Source: Gremmenia infestans
Lineage: Eukaryota; Ascomycota; Leotiomycetes; Helotiales; Hamatocanthoscyphaceae
Direction of reading: 5' to 3'
DNA length: 64,000 bases
NCBI GenBank assembly: GCA_032629725.1
Contig: JAFEVB010000002.1
Span: 1-64,000, forward strand
Within the stretch, counting starts at the first letter, position 1. Every line of letters begins with the position of its first letter. A program made the position numbers and the translations under genes. Below, in pieces: positions 34,956 to 44,712 of the stretch. Under the pieces are notes generated by a model. The model was not told the DNA's origin and did no database searches. It saw nothing but the letters and a program-made list of their open reading frames with translations.

Positions 34956-35421
34956 GATGTATGTCTGGTTGTTTGTTTACTTGCGTGTAGAGAGAGAGAA
35001 AATGAGTTTGGAGTAGGGGAAAATTGGGGATGGAGTTGGAAGGTTGATATAAATAGAGGGGGGGGGGTCGTGAGACGCGGGTGGCTGCTGCCAAGTGTGA
35101 ATCAAACTTGATTGACGTACGCCAAGGTGGAGGGGCAAGTGCAGGTAGGTTTTGACCTGTCATCATTGGGAGGGAAGTGAATACCTTGTTTCGATAAATG
35201 CAAGTACTTCTTGGGTTATTGGACGGCGGTTCGTATCAAATTACAGCGTGGATTATGGTTCTGTTTCTGTTGCAATGCTGGCCATATCTACAATTCCTCG
35301 ATGGATGAGTATATGGTCTATAGGTATATCTTCTAATACAGTATAATTCACATTCAGTGAAGGATCTATTCTAAGCTGTTAAATGTGTCCGTCCTTCTAA
35401 TGGTATTCTACCAGAGATCAG
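34956..35421. other. Intergenic stretch
   Basis: Promoter of the small stress-type gene, with a run of nine G at about 35060, and the 3' region of the DUF1365 gene. Nothing else recognised. Confidence 0.4.
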
Positions 35422-37287
35422 TCAGACAAGCGTCTTAACAGCCCACCACAAAACCCCACATTTCACCACGAAAACCTCTAAATCCAATATCTCAACCCAT
35501 CCTAATGCGATCCTGTCCGCGAGATACAGCTTGCCTACTCCCCGTATATAGTTCAAGCGTTGCGCGTATGTGCCGACTTTCAACATGAATCGCTCAAGTT
35601 CCGAAGTCCTGTTTTTGTCCTTTATCTCAGGCAGAGCTCCGTCCATTTTATTCGCAGATTCAGACTTTGTTTCGCAGTTCTGAATTACGCCTGCATCTGT
35701 ACGAAGATTGCGGAGAAAAGAAAACGACAGTCTTTCCCAGAAAGAAGAAAAGGTTGGAGGAGTCGAGCTTTTCAGCTGAGCAGCTGCAAGTTTTGAGACC
35801 AGCTCAGGACTCGAGAGTGAAACCGTAGAGTTTAAAAGTTGAGATTCTAAAATAAAGGCGTGTAGGCAAGACGGATACTTCACATATCGTGAATAGAACA
35901 GTGGAGTCAAAACTCTTAGTTCTAGTTCCTTCACTTCGTTTTCTGACACAAGTTGTACGGAAGGAGAAGTCATCACTTCTCCGGATGTGTCAACTAGCCC
36001 AGCAGGTATATATGACAATTTCATAGGCACTGGGCTATGGTGGACAAAATATTGCAGATATCGACGAAATATTCCCTCAATGAAGACTTCGATCTCAACC
36101 GCCTGCCGAGGTAGCGTATCTTTTCTTGGTTCTGGTCTAAAGGCCCAAGGCAGTTTCTTCTTGAACAAGATAATCAATGCTTGGACGATGGTACGTGGGA
36201 AGGTAGCCAAACCCACCCACCACCAGCTGGCTAGGAATTCAAACTTTTGCAGTACGGACATTGAAGACGGGTCGATGGCTGGCTCGGTGGAGAACACCCT
36301 GGCGATGAGCTTCGGTTTCCCGGAGGATGAGGAAAGGGTAATCGTGGTATTGATGGCGGATTCCGTACCGCTCATATTGGGGAATAAGGCATCAGTTGTA
36401 TTCAAGGAGTAAGATCCAGCGCGAGAGTTAAAGACGGAAACGTAAAAGTCTTTCGGCCATGATTGGGAGAATTTTGGACTATCGGTGATATCGATGGAGG
36501 GCGTTTGATCATTTTTGGGACGCAGGAAGTATCTGTGTTTCTCGTCAAAAGTATTGCCTACTTCTAAGATGGTAGCTGTGAGTTCCTTGGTGGAGGAGTA
36601 GAGATTCCAAAATGAGACGGGGTTGGAAGCGTAATTTAGGAAGCGGGCAGCCGTAAAGAGGTAGGCGTGGGCAAACTCTGATGGATCGATACCCTGATGC
36701 ACATAAGTAAGTCAAAACAGACATGCAAAGGTACGAACCTGGTTGTGGAGATAGTTTTGAAGTTTCTCTTTGAGACCTCCTTTCACATGACCCCTCTCGA
36801 AATAGTCATCCCCATTGACCGTGAACCAGGAACTGTACGGCTTCAAAGAGAATACTTTGCGATACCACGAGGTTGGTCTATTCTCTACATCTGAGGATAT
36901 CATGCCTCCCGTTGACCCTCCCCATCCAACGGGAATTCCTGCCAACAGGTAAGAATATGAAAATGAGTGTTTCGTGGGAAACATCCTCGTGTGAGCTGTC
37001 TTGCATGGAAAGAACATTGGCTTCGCTGGGAAGTCATCTGCTGAAGAGGAGTACGCGTTGAGTCCGGCATACAGCCTGAGAACTTGAAGGGATATCCATA
37101 AAGTTGCGCTGGCTGAAATGATGTAGATGACGATGGTGGGGTTGATACATGCGAGGAAATTCAAAATGGCAAGTTGTTTTCTAATGAAGCCAAATAGAAA
37201 AAAGAGAAATAAGTCCATGGATGTCCCAAAGTAACAGAATAGACCGAGGGTTATTAAGGCCGGGAAAGATGCAATGCTAGCCGCCAT
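35422..37287 (-). CDS. DUF1365-domain membrane protein
   Basis: Two exons, 37287-36739 and 36693-35422, with a 45-bp intron (GTTCGT...CAG), encode 606 residues. The N-terminus holds two or three hydrophobic segments (LITLGLFCYFG, IVIYIISASATLWISLQVL). DUF1365 marks follow: FFPCKTAHTRMFPTKHSFSY at the start of the domain, then GHVKGGLKEKLQNYL and FNPVSFW-like NPVSFWNLYS, FDEKHRYFL and FYVSVFNSR. The extended C-terminal half is poorly conserved and may bind membranes. In bacteria DUF1365 genes sit beside cyclopropane-fatty-acid and FAD enzymes, but no such neighbours are present here. Function unknown. The upstream MPWD reading begins at TTG, so the ATG of MAASIASF was chosen. Confidence 0.82.
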
Positions 37288-37789
37288 CTCTAAGGTGTTT
37301 CGTGTTTGGTGATGCTGATGTTGAACGGTATGAGCAGTTGAGTAAGTGTCATGAGAATTGGTATCCCAGGGCAATGAAAGGCATTATAGCAGTTCGCTTC
37401 TATCATATCCTTTAACGTGAAGATGGTCTATGATCATGTAGAAGAGAAAAGAGAAAAGATTCTGTAAATCAATCACAGGTTTCAAGTGAAGGTCGAAGAA
37501 TGTTTTGTAATAATAATAGAATACTGCGGAAGCCGACATGTACAAGGATTTCACCCATATCGGGTCTAGCGTCTGAATCACACGGCGAGAGCAAGCATGT
37601 TGATACTCTTTGGCCACCACAGCCTTACCTTAAATTCCTCCACCACCACCACCACCACTATCACCATCACCCACAAACAACAATTACCTCCCGTTCGAAC
37701 ACGCAAACAACCTCCCGCCTTTACTCCCATCTACGATCCATTACCTGCAACTCGCCTCACCTCACTGCATCTCCACAGAAACCGCCAAG
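37288..37789. promoter_or_regulatory. Divergent promoter, DUF1365 gene and MBF1
   Basis: Half-kilobase between divergent genes. A (CCA)n/CAC run at 37640-37675 lies in the probable MBF1 leader. No defined motif called. Confidence 0.4.
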
Positions 37790-38327
37790 ATGGATGACTG
37801 GGACACCGTTACAAAGATTGGAAGCAAGTCCCGCGGCGGCGGAACCTCCAAGGAGACCGTCGTGCGCGGAAAATCTGCTCTGAACGCTGCTCAGCGCAGC
37901 GGAGCCGTTGTTGGGACTGAGAAGAAATTCGGCGCTGGTAACTCTGTATGTCCCACGCGCACCTTACCCCTCCATCTCTCAATCTCCAACCCCGCCCCCA
38001 CCAACTAACACCCAACAGGCATCTAAGCCCGGTGTCGAGGGCCAGCATCTCACCAAGGTCGACCGAAGCGATGATATCGTCAAGCCCAACACGGTCGGCA
38101 AGGAGGTCGGCAGTGTCATCTCAGACCAACGCCAGAAGATGGAGCCGAAGATGACGCAGAAGGATCTGGCGACCAAGTGCAACACCACACAGAGCATTGT
38201 GGCGGATTTCGAGAGGGGGACGGCGACACCGGATCAGAAGGTTCTCGCGGCCATGGAGAAGGCATTGGGCATTAAGCTGAGGGGGAGTGATATTGGAGCG
38301 CCGAGATTTGGGCCTAAGAAGAAGTAG
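37790..38327 (+). CDS. MBF1: MBF1, multiprotein bridging factor 1
   Basis: Transcriptional coactivator that links bZIP-type activators to TBP and also helps suppress frameshifting on collided ribosomes. Two exons, 37790-37945 and 38019-38327, with a 73-bp intron, encode 154 residues, the usual length. The N-terminal half has WDTVTKIGSK and the SALNAAQRSGAVVGTEKKF block. The C-terminal Cro/C1-type helix-turn-helix runs from about residue 90: TQKDLATKCNTTQSIVADFE, then GTATPDQKVLAAMEKALGIK and the LRG end. The end is basic (PRFGPKKK). It is convergent with the Cdt1-like gene. All family blocks are intact. Confidence 0.97.
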
Positions 38328-38582
38328 ATGTGACATGGCGCATTGGATTGCATGTAGAAATCAAATTTGAGCGTTTGATGCGGTGTTTTTATGCCGGGCG
38401 GGGTTTATCATGCGTTTATGATCATAAAAGTCACATGAGGTAGGCATAGACGAAGCGTGGTCAATCAATGCATGAAGCCATTGATTCTCTATTTACATGA
38501 TTCGTTTTGCTCGTTTTGCTCGGTGTAAGCCAGGGTATCCAAAAACAGCCGTATATCATCATGAAGAAGTCATTCGTGCATC

Positions 38583-40073
38583 TCAAACAGCACGCTTCAC
38601 ACGCTCTTGAAGATCCGACTCCCCAAGTCTCTCGTCTCTGTTCACAACGAGGGCGTCCACCTTGCCCATCTTTACAATCTGCACCCATTCAGGAGCTATC
38701 TCCGAAGCCAACAATCGTACACAAGTCTCTCCTTCCTCCTTCGACATTGGCGTTTTGAATGAATCTCGCAGCTTACCAAGAAGAGCTGGAAGCGTGAAGG
38801 AGATTCGTTGCTGACCAACCGAGCTTGATGTACTCAGGTGCGTCAACACAGCAGCCACCTCGTCGATTCGCTGCAGTGCTGCTTTTCGAGCAAGCTCTTC
38901 TTTTGAAGGTGGCGGAGGTAGAGATGATTGGAGTTGTTGCTTGGCTCTTAATCGTTCCAGAAGTGATGGCTTCGCTCCGCTCTTGTAGACAATCTCCGCT
39001 TCCTGCGCCTTCTTCTTCTCTTCTTCCTTTTTGATTGTAATTCCGGCTCTCAAATCCTCCAGTCTCCGCTGTCCCTTGGCGAGCAAAGGGGACATGTTAA
39101 GAACAGAAGAGCACATTGTGATTGGTTCCAAAGGCAAACCACCAATAAATTCTGCTACGTCTGTATCCATGCCATCCCTATCCTCCCATGATTTCTTCAA
39201 TCCCTTAACAAATATCTCATTCAAAATATTCTCATTAACAGGTCTCGCAATACGGCCTGGCTTGCCCGCCATAATCTTCATTTCAATGCATATTTTGCCA
39301 TGCCCATAATCCGAGAGTGAAAGCTGTGATATCCGATAATCGTTACGTCCTTCTGGAATGTTGCTGTTCAAAACACCAATAGTCCTGCGAATGTCCTGAA
39401 GAGTAACACTACGTTTGCCCCATGCTCGAGCCACGTCTGGGCAGAGATTCCGGAGGTCTGCAGGCGAGTGTGTGCCATTGTGGGCGTAGTGAATCGATAA
39501 TGCAGTGAGGAATGCTGCATGTAGGTTTATGAGGTCCAATAACTCGGTCGGAAGGTCTTGAGGTTGTGGTGGAGAGGTATATGTATTGGAATCGAGTATA
39601 GAAGATTCGTTCTTGATAGGTGATCGGGTCGGGGTTTGGTTGGAGAGGAAGAGTCGGTCGAGGAGACTTCTGGCTCCCTTGGTGGGTGTATTGATCGAAG
39701 GAGGAGATTGTCCGTTCAGGGGTGGTTTCCGAGGTGTTTGGGGAACGCGTGATGGAGTATTCGCTCGTCGCGGAGCCAAAGGCTTCACTATTCTGTCCTT
39801 GATAGCTGCAGACAGAAAGCTTGAAGCTTCCTCTGCGGCGCTTTCCTCGTCGCTGTCGTCCAGCCTTCTTTTCCTCTCCGCTGTAGCATGTATGCGTAAT
39901 GGGGTAGTCGCAATGGCGTCGATATGATTGACTTTTTCGATGATAGACTTGGGGATACTGCTGCCCTTGGAAACCTTGGTGAAGGCATCGATACCTCGGG
40001 TTTGAGTTGCTGAGGAAGATGCGATCCTAGGCGCCGTTGACAGCTTCCGCCGTTTGTTGATGGCCGCGGGCAT
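38583..40073 (-). CDS. Cdt1-like DNA replication licensing factor
   Basis: Single exon of 496 residues. The N-terminal 165 residues are basic and Ser/Thr/Pro-rich with several TPxR/K sites (APRRANTPSR, PTRSPIK), suiting CDK control. The central domain, from LPTELLDLINLHAAFLTALS through CPDVARAWGKRSVTLQDIRR, matches the Cdt1 winged-helix domain bound by geminin in animals. The C-terminal domain (about 375-490), with KAALQRIDEVAAVL, LPALLGKLRDSFKTPMS and APEWVQIVKMG, matches the Cdt1 MCM-binding winged helix. Cdt1 loads Mcm2-7 at origins together with ORC and Cdc6. MPAAINKRRK was chosen as the start because the frame upstream lacks an ATG. Confidence 0.82.
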   Translation of the reverse strand: MPAAINKRRKLSTAPRIASSSATQTRGIDAFTKVSKGSSIPKSIIEKVNHIDAIATTPLRIHATAERKRRLDDSDEESAAEEASSFLSAAIKDRIVKPLAPRRANTPSRVPQTPRKPPLNGQSPPSINTPTKGARSLLDRLFLSNQTPTRSPIKNESSILDSNTYTSPPQPQDLPTELLDLINLHAAFLTALSIHYAHNGTHSPADLRNLCPDVARAWGKRSVTLQDIRRTIGVLNSNIPEGRNDYRISQLSLSDYGHGKICIEMKIMAGKPGRIARPVNENILNEIFVKGLKKSWEDRDGMDTDVAEFIGGLPLEPITMCSSVLNMSPLLAKGQRRLEDLRAGITIKKEEEKKKAQEAEIVYKSGAKPSLLERLRAKQQLQSSLPPPPSKEELARKAALQRIDEVAAVLTHLSTSSSVGQQRISFTLPALLGKLRDSFKTPMSKEEGETCVRLLASEIAPEWVQIVKMGKVDALVVNRDERLGESDLQERVKRAV

Positions 40074-40501
40074 TGTGAAAGTATACAATTGCTGTAGAAA
40101 CTATAATGCGAGTCTCTAATTGTACTGTATCGTGTGGAAGGTGGGAGTTGATGGTTGTTCCTGTCAATGCGGCTGGTCGTGGTGGACGTAGGAGTGAAGC
40201 TTTGTAGAAGTTGAGTTTGTGAGGGGGCTGGGAGTCGCGATAGGACGCGTCGCGATTTCTCGCGTAGAGTGTTTTCGGTAAACCCTATACCTGGTCCTGG
40301 TATACAGTGACACTGACCCAATACTGTACAATGACGATTTTCCTCCGGTAACCACTCACTTCACTATGTCTCTTGACATCCAAAACATCTTATAGCAGAA
40401 GGCTTCTCCTCGAAGAACAAATATCGTCGGGTCCCAGTCGCAGTCTCTGTCGCAGTCTCTGTCGCAGTCTCTGTCGCAGTCCCACTCCTAGCCCACTAAA
40501 G
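40074..40501. repeat. Intergenic region with 12-bp tandem repeat
   Basis: The gap between divergent genes contains about four copies of CGCAGTCTCTGT at 40438-40485, just before the start codon of the F-box-like gene. If the frame were started upstream it would encode SRSLCRSLCR repeats, but there is no ATG for that. Confidence 0.7.
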
Positions 40502-41290
40502 ATGTCTCACCGCTTCCTCGACGCCTTCCCAAGAGAGATCCGCGACCAGATCTACACCTATATCCTCACATCTTCCTCTTCTCCTTCGAATGCAGTCACC
40601 CTCTCGCCGTGGACCTTCGAAGTCACTCGTTCCTTGAGTCTTCTACGAACATGCAAGCAGATCCAACGCGAGTGCAAAGAGATCATTTGGCGCCACAATG
40701 GACTTTATTTACGATGTCCAACAGATATATTTACACGCTTCAGCAGTCTGATGGAAGTCGATGGCCTACGGCTACGGCGCATACGGCATATGGAGATAGT
40801 CCTCGAATTACTCGATAAAGATGATCTGGAGTGGATATTGAGCGGTCTCAAAGCCCTCGTACAATTGACTCACGTAGGGTCAGGGTCCCTGGAGTCCATA
40901 ACCCTCCTTGCCATCCACGAGCGACCGCGCGGTGTCAACGAGTTCTTGGAGGAAATGCACTTGATGTGTTCTGGGGACTGGGTCGACGGTAGATTATTTG
41001 CAGCAATGCCTGACAATGATATTGAGACAACCTTGGTATTCAAATCCAGCTGGCCTCATTTCTCAAATTGGGGCAAGCAGAGGTGGTTGAGGGAGATGCT
41101 TCTGAATCGAAGTGATACAACAGCCTTGTTGAAGGAGATCCATACAATCTTTGGTGGGGAACTTCTCATTGATGGGTCTCTACTATTCAAAGATGGAGCG
41201 CAGGTCGCAAAGACGTCTAAGCTGAACCCCAGGGAGGGAGAAATCAAGATTGTGCCCAATCGTGTTCCATCGACTGCACGGTCTTGGTAA
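40502..41290 (+). CDS. F-box-like/2EXR-type fungal protein
   Basis: Single exon of 262 residues. The start MSHRFLDAFPREIRDQIYTY matches the short N-terminal helix motif (FPxEIRDxIYxYxL) seen in a very large family of fungal proteins related to F-box proteins. TCKQIQRECKEIIWRHNG follows, the usual second block (LLRTCKQI..E). No leucine-rich repeats or other C-terminal domain is evident. A role as a substrate adaptor of an SCF ligase is possible but unproven, as most members are uncharacterised. The ATG was chosen because the upstream frame begins only at TTG and passes through the 12-bp repeat. Confidence 0.75.
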   Translation: MSHRFLDAFPREIRDQIYTYILTSSSSPSNAVTLSPWTFEVTRSLSLLRTCKQIQRECKEIIWRHNGLYLRCPTDIFTRFSSLMEVDGLRLRRIRHMEIVLELLDKDDLEWILSGLKALVQLTHVGSGSLESITLLAIHERPRGVNEFLEEMHLMCSGDWVDGRLFAAMPDNDIETTLVFKSSWPHFSNWGKQRWLREMLLNRSDTTALLKEIHTIFGGELLIDGSLLFKDGAQVAKTSKLNPREGEIKIVPNRVPSTARSW

Positions 41291-41985
41291 CCCAAGTATC
41301 CCTAAATGTCGTGGGGACACAATTATACTTATCAGGCTGAAACGGTACCTGAAATAGCACCTGTACTTCTAGGTATAATTCTGTGATGTTTCCCTTCAGA
41401 AGCAAATTAAGTACACAGGCTTTATCAATGTTCTGGAATAAGCAAGTTTTCCAATTATCGCGTCTTCTCGAATAGTCATTAAGCTTATTGCACTTCATTT
41501 CGATATATCAATTGATCAACGGGATTTGTCCATGAATTATTGTCCCTTTGAGACCTTGATTATATGTATGGTGGTTCATAACGTTTCTTTGCAAGGGTGG
41601 AGCGGGGTTGCAGTCAGCCGAATCCTCAATCTCGACGTCGGCCTGAGGAAAGTGCTCAGATATAAGTTGATGTTAGACACGACCGCAAGCCGAAGGGCAT
41701 CAAATAAGAGAAACTGTCAATTACCTATCGTTTGAAGTATTCCAGCGCACCAAGTACCCTCCAAGTACTTCTCGAATCACGTGAACATAGATATCCCCCC
41801 TATTCATTTAGCGAGTGTTTTTGCTCAAGCTGGCAAATCAAGTTTATCAAGCTACTGCCAAATTTTAACTATCTTGCCTATATATGTCGGCAGCTTGTCA
41901 AACTGAAGATGGGTATATTTCTGCCTCTTATGAATTTTGTTTCTCTTAACTTGTGACAGCCTATCTTTCCACCCGTCCGGTCCAC
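41291..41985. other. AT-rich intergenic stretch
   Basis: Gene-free 0.7 kb. Short frames at 41526-41735 and 41732-41956 have no signature. Likely the edge of the second AT-rich accessory region. Confidence 0.45.
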
Positions 41986-43257
41986 TCACAGTTCAGCATG
42001 CGCCGGGGGGTCGTGAATTATTGTTTCTGTAGTAATGTCTCTCAACATCCGTGGATTTCGCACCTGGAGTTTAGCCCACTCAGCCGCTCCGACGGCTCCT
42101 ACGAACAGAGGATCGATCGTATCCCGCACCTTGTCGGCAGATGCTGGTAGAACATTTACAACAACATTGCGCATCCTCTGGAACACTTGAATTGGCGCAT
42201 CTCCGCTCAATACAATAGCGCGAAGATGTTCGTCAGCCAGATCCTCGGCATTTTGCGGGTCAAAATGTTTCGTGACGAAGTTCTGAAATTCCTTACGTAT
42301 CTCACCCCAATATGCATCCGTGTCCTAAGAGTGAAGTCAGTTTAGACTCGAATGGTCACAATTTGCAAATAACGGACTTTACTTGAAATTGCGGCTAGCC
42401 TATTAGCCCCATAACCCTTCAAGGTTTTCTTAGCAATCTCTCCAAAGATAAATTCGCCCACATCGGCGATATAAAACTCCAAGTATGTATCATTGTAGTC
42501 AATGAAAAGAATCAGATGGGGTCCATCTTCAATATGGCACGTTGGTGAACTTATGCCAAATCCTTCACACGAGTTCAGATGATATGCTAGACGCATAGCA
42601 TTATAGTATCCCCGAATCTGCCAGGGCCGCACCATACCAGGTTCAAGCTCCAGAGCGCAATTGAGGATTGCGCGGCACGTAGTTTCGTTGAAATGCCGAG
42701 GAACGCTGATAGAGGTAAGATCGATAGAGGTGTCTGGCGCTTTGTGCCGGATTCCTTTCAAGGCGGATGCAATGATCGCTTCTGCTTCCGGGTTGCCTGG
42801 TGGATCTGGCGATGATGGCAATAGTGATTCTCCATCACGAATGTACCATTCCCCATCTCGTTGTCTAAGATTTACTTAATGTCTGATGCCTTTAACCAGA
42901 TCGGGTATCACTCACATTTTCACACCTTCATTAACAACAGAATTCTCAATCAAGGCTTGATATTCATCACTACCTGCGACACTGGCTAGTGTGATCGGGT
43001 TGCCATCTTTTGTGATATATGCAACTGTGCTGCGTAGTATGTGTTAGATGTTTATATTAGTAGTAACCATGATAAGTATCTACTTACATGTGACTTGGTC
43101 CAAAGTTGATTCCCAGTGCTGTTAAAAATTTGTCAGAGTGCAGTCTAGGAAAAGATAGGATTCACCTAATAAACGTACGGTATGACTCCATTGCTGAACT
43201 GCCTAGGACTAGGTAGAATATCACCACCATGAAACCAAGTTGTGCTATTGGATTCAT
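41986..43257 (-). CDS. Degenerate Hsp70/actin-fold protein with signal peptide
   Basis: Five exons: 43257-43179, 43118-43088, 43029-42916, 42864-42378 and 42324-41986, in phase for 349 residues. An N-terminal hydrophobic signal (MVVIFYLVLGSSA) precedes LGINFGPSHITVAYITKDG, a changed phosphate-1 loop (Hsp70: LGIDLGTTxSxVA). LILFIDYNDTYLEFYIADVG matches phosphate-2, AIVLSGDAP the adenosine motif, and PLFVGAVGAAEWAKLQV the last strand-helix. The product is shorter than the Hsp70 ATPase domain and has no substrate-binding domain. Intron 4 needs the unusual donor GTCCGT (42377-42325); the nearby standard donor GTAAAG shifts the frame to an early stop. The gene may therefore be decaying or spliced unusually. 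Secretion and ATP binding are inferred only. Confidence 0.65.
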
Positions 43258-44712
43258 ACTGAATTGAATATAGTATTGCTCTCTTGCTAAAATGTTGCTC
43301 GTGGAACTGTGGAACTGAAGAGTCGGCGTCGAGATGTAGTGATTATTAAGAGCCTATAAGTATTCCTAGAAGGCTATAGTATGCAATCACTTGGGCCGTT
43401 ATGCGGTCTTCTACTATTATATAATTGAATTATAATTAGCTTCTAGAGTATGAATGACTAGGTAACAGCAGCCTCCTGATCCTACTAGGGATTCTGGGGG
43501 TCTCGCCGCTTCCGGCAGGCAACATTTAATCTTAATACGTAGTATGGGGGCTATTGCTATTGATTATCTTATAAGATATTTTGTCTAGTTGGTTGGTACC
43601 TATAATTGTAATTTTAGGATCCGAGAATGAAAAAGTAAGAGTTTCTTAAGGAGCTGAATATCGCTCTAGGTCTTAAAATATACCTTTTCATTAATCATCT
43701 AATATCATAAAACTAAATGATTGCTCATACAAGACTATGCCTCTTTGCGGCACAATTTAGTATGCGAAGCCTAGGCCGCATTGCTCTCTCAGCAGATTTA
43801 GTTACTTTGCCTATAATAGTCGTCGGTCCTTCCTTTTTCGCTCTGTTCTTTTTCGCTCCCCTCGCTTATAGTTAGGGAATGTCCGAGGTAAGCGAACATA
43901 ACGCGGGACATTAGGCAACAGGAAGTAAAAACAATGCTATATTGGCTTTAAATAGACGCCGCATAGGCTATTGGCTTGAATTAGACTATGAATAAAACCA
44001 ATAAAACAAGTAGGTAAGCGAGCGTCTCAGACTGCAATTTATCTAGATATATACTAAAAGTCTTTTCCATACGTATCTTATAGCTTTCTCTACTAAGCAA
44101 GTATTATAAACTAATGCCTTTTATAGATTATTAGCTATCTAGGTATATAAGACATTTAAAATTTATGCTAAGCTAGTATAAAGTCTTACCTATAAATCTA
44201 TATGCCAGCTATAAGTTTTTAAGCTATATATTAAATATATACTAGAATTATATAAGTCTAAAGTCTAAACAGTTCCATAAAAATAGTGCGATTTTGGTAC
44301 TAGGATATTCGCTTCCCCTGACTATAAGCGAAGAAGGAACCGACTATTAGAGGACTGTTCCTTGAATCTATGCCTTGTGAACTAAAAGATATTAGTCTTG
44401 GCAGCAGGAATACGATATATGAATTAAAAATGAAACGCACCTAGAAGAATGCCATGGAGAAATGCCCTTTCCCGAATTAACTCGGTCCTGAAATTTGAAA
44501 GAATTTGTTTCGCCAACCAATAACAATTAGCTACCTAGGTATTTGGTCATTAAAGAACTGCTCAACTAGTCAAAGATCATACTATGGAAGGCAATAGCAG
44601 ATGTCTACAATGCTACTATAAAACCCTCTCCCTGCCCCCCAATTTGACAAGTTGGTATCAATGTTCATCTTCTCTTACTAGTCCTAGATTGCTGAGACAT
44701 AGGCAACTAAAT
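43258..44712. other. Highly AT-rich gene-free region
   Basis: About 1.45 kb between the Hsp70-like gene and the second zincin gene. The segment 44040-44280 is extremely rich in TA dinucleotides and short runs of ctata and tatag, as left by repeat-induced point mutation. A putative TIR element inside it is listed separately. No gene seen. Confidence 0.55.
43812..44352. mobile_element. Putative non-autonomous TIR DNA transposon
   Basis: The left end (from 43814) reads TAATAGTCGTCGGTCC and then CGCTTATAGTTAGGG near 43863. The reverse complement of the right end (44352 back to 44302) reads CTAATAGTCGGTTCC then TTCGCTTATAGTCAGGGG. The two ends therefore form an imperfect inverted repeat of about 45 bp, with roughly 28 extra bases in the left copy (a doubled TTTTTCGCTC). 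The interior of about 430 bp is AT-rich and has no open frame. The target duplication is not clear. Superfamily not assigned. Confidence 0.5.
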
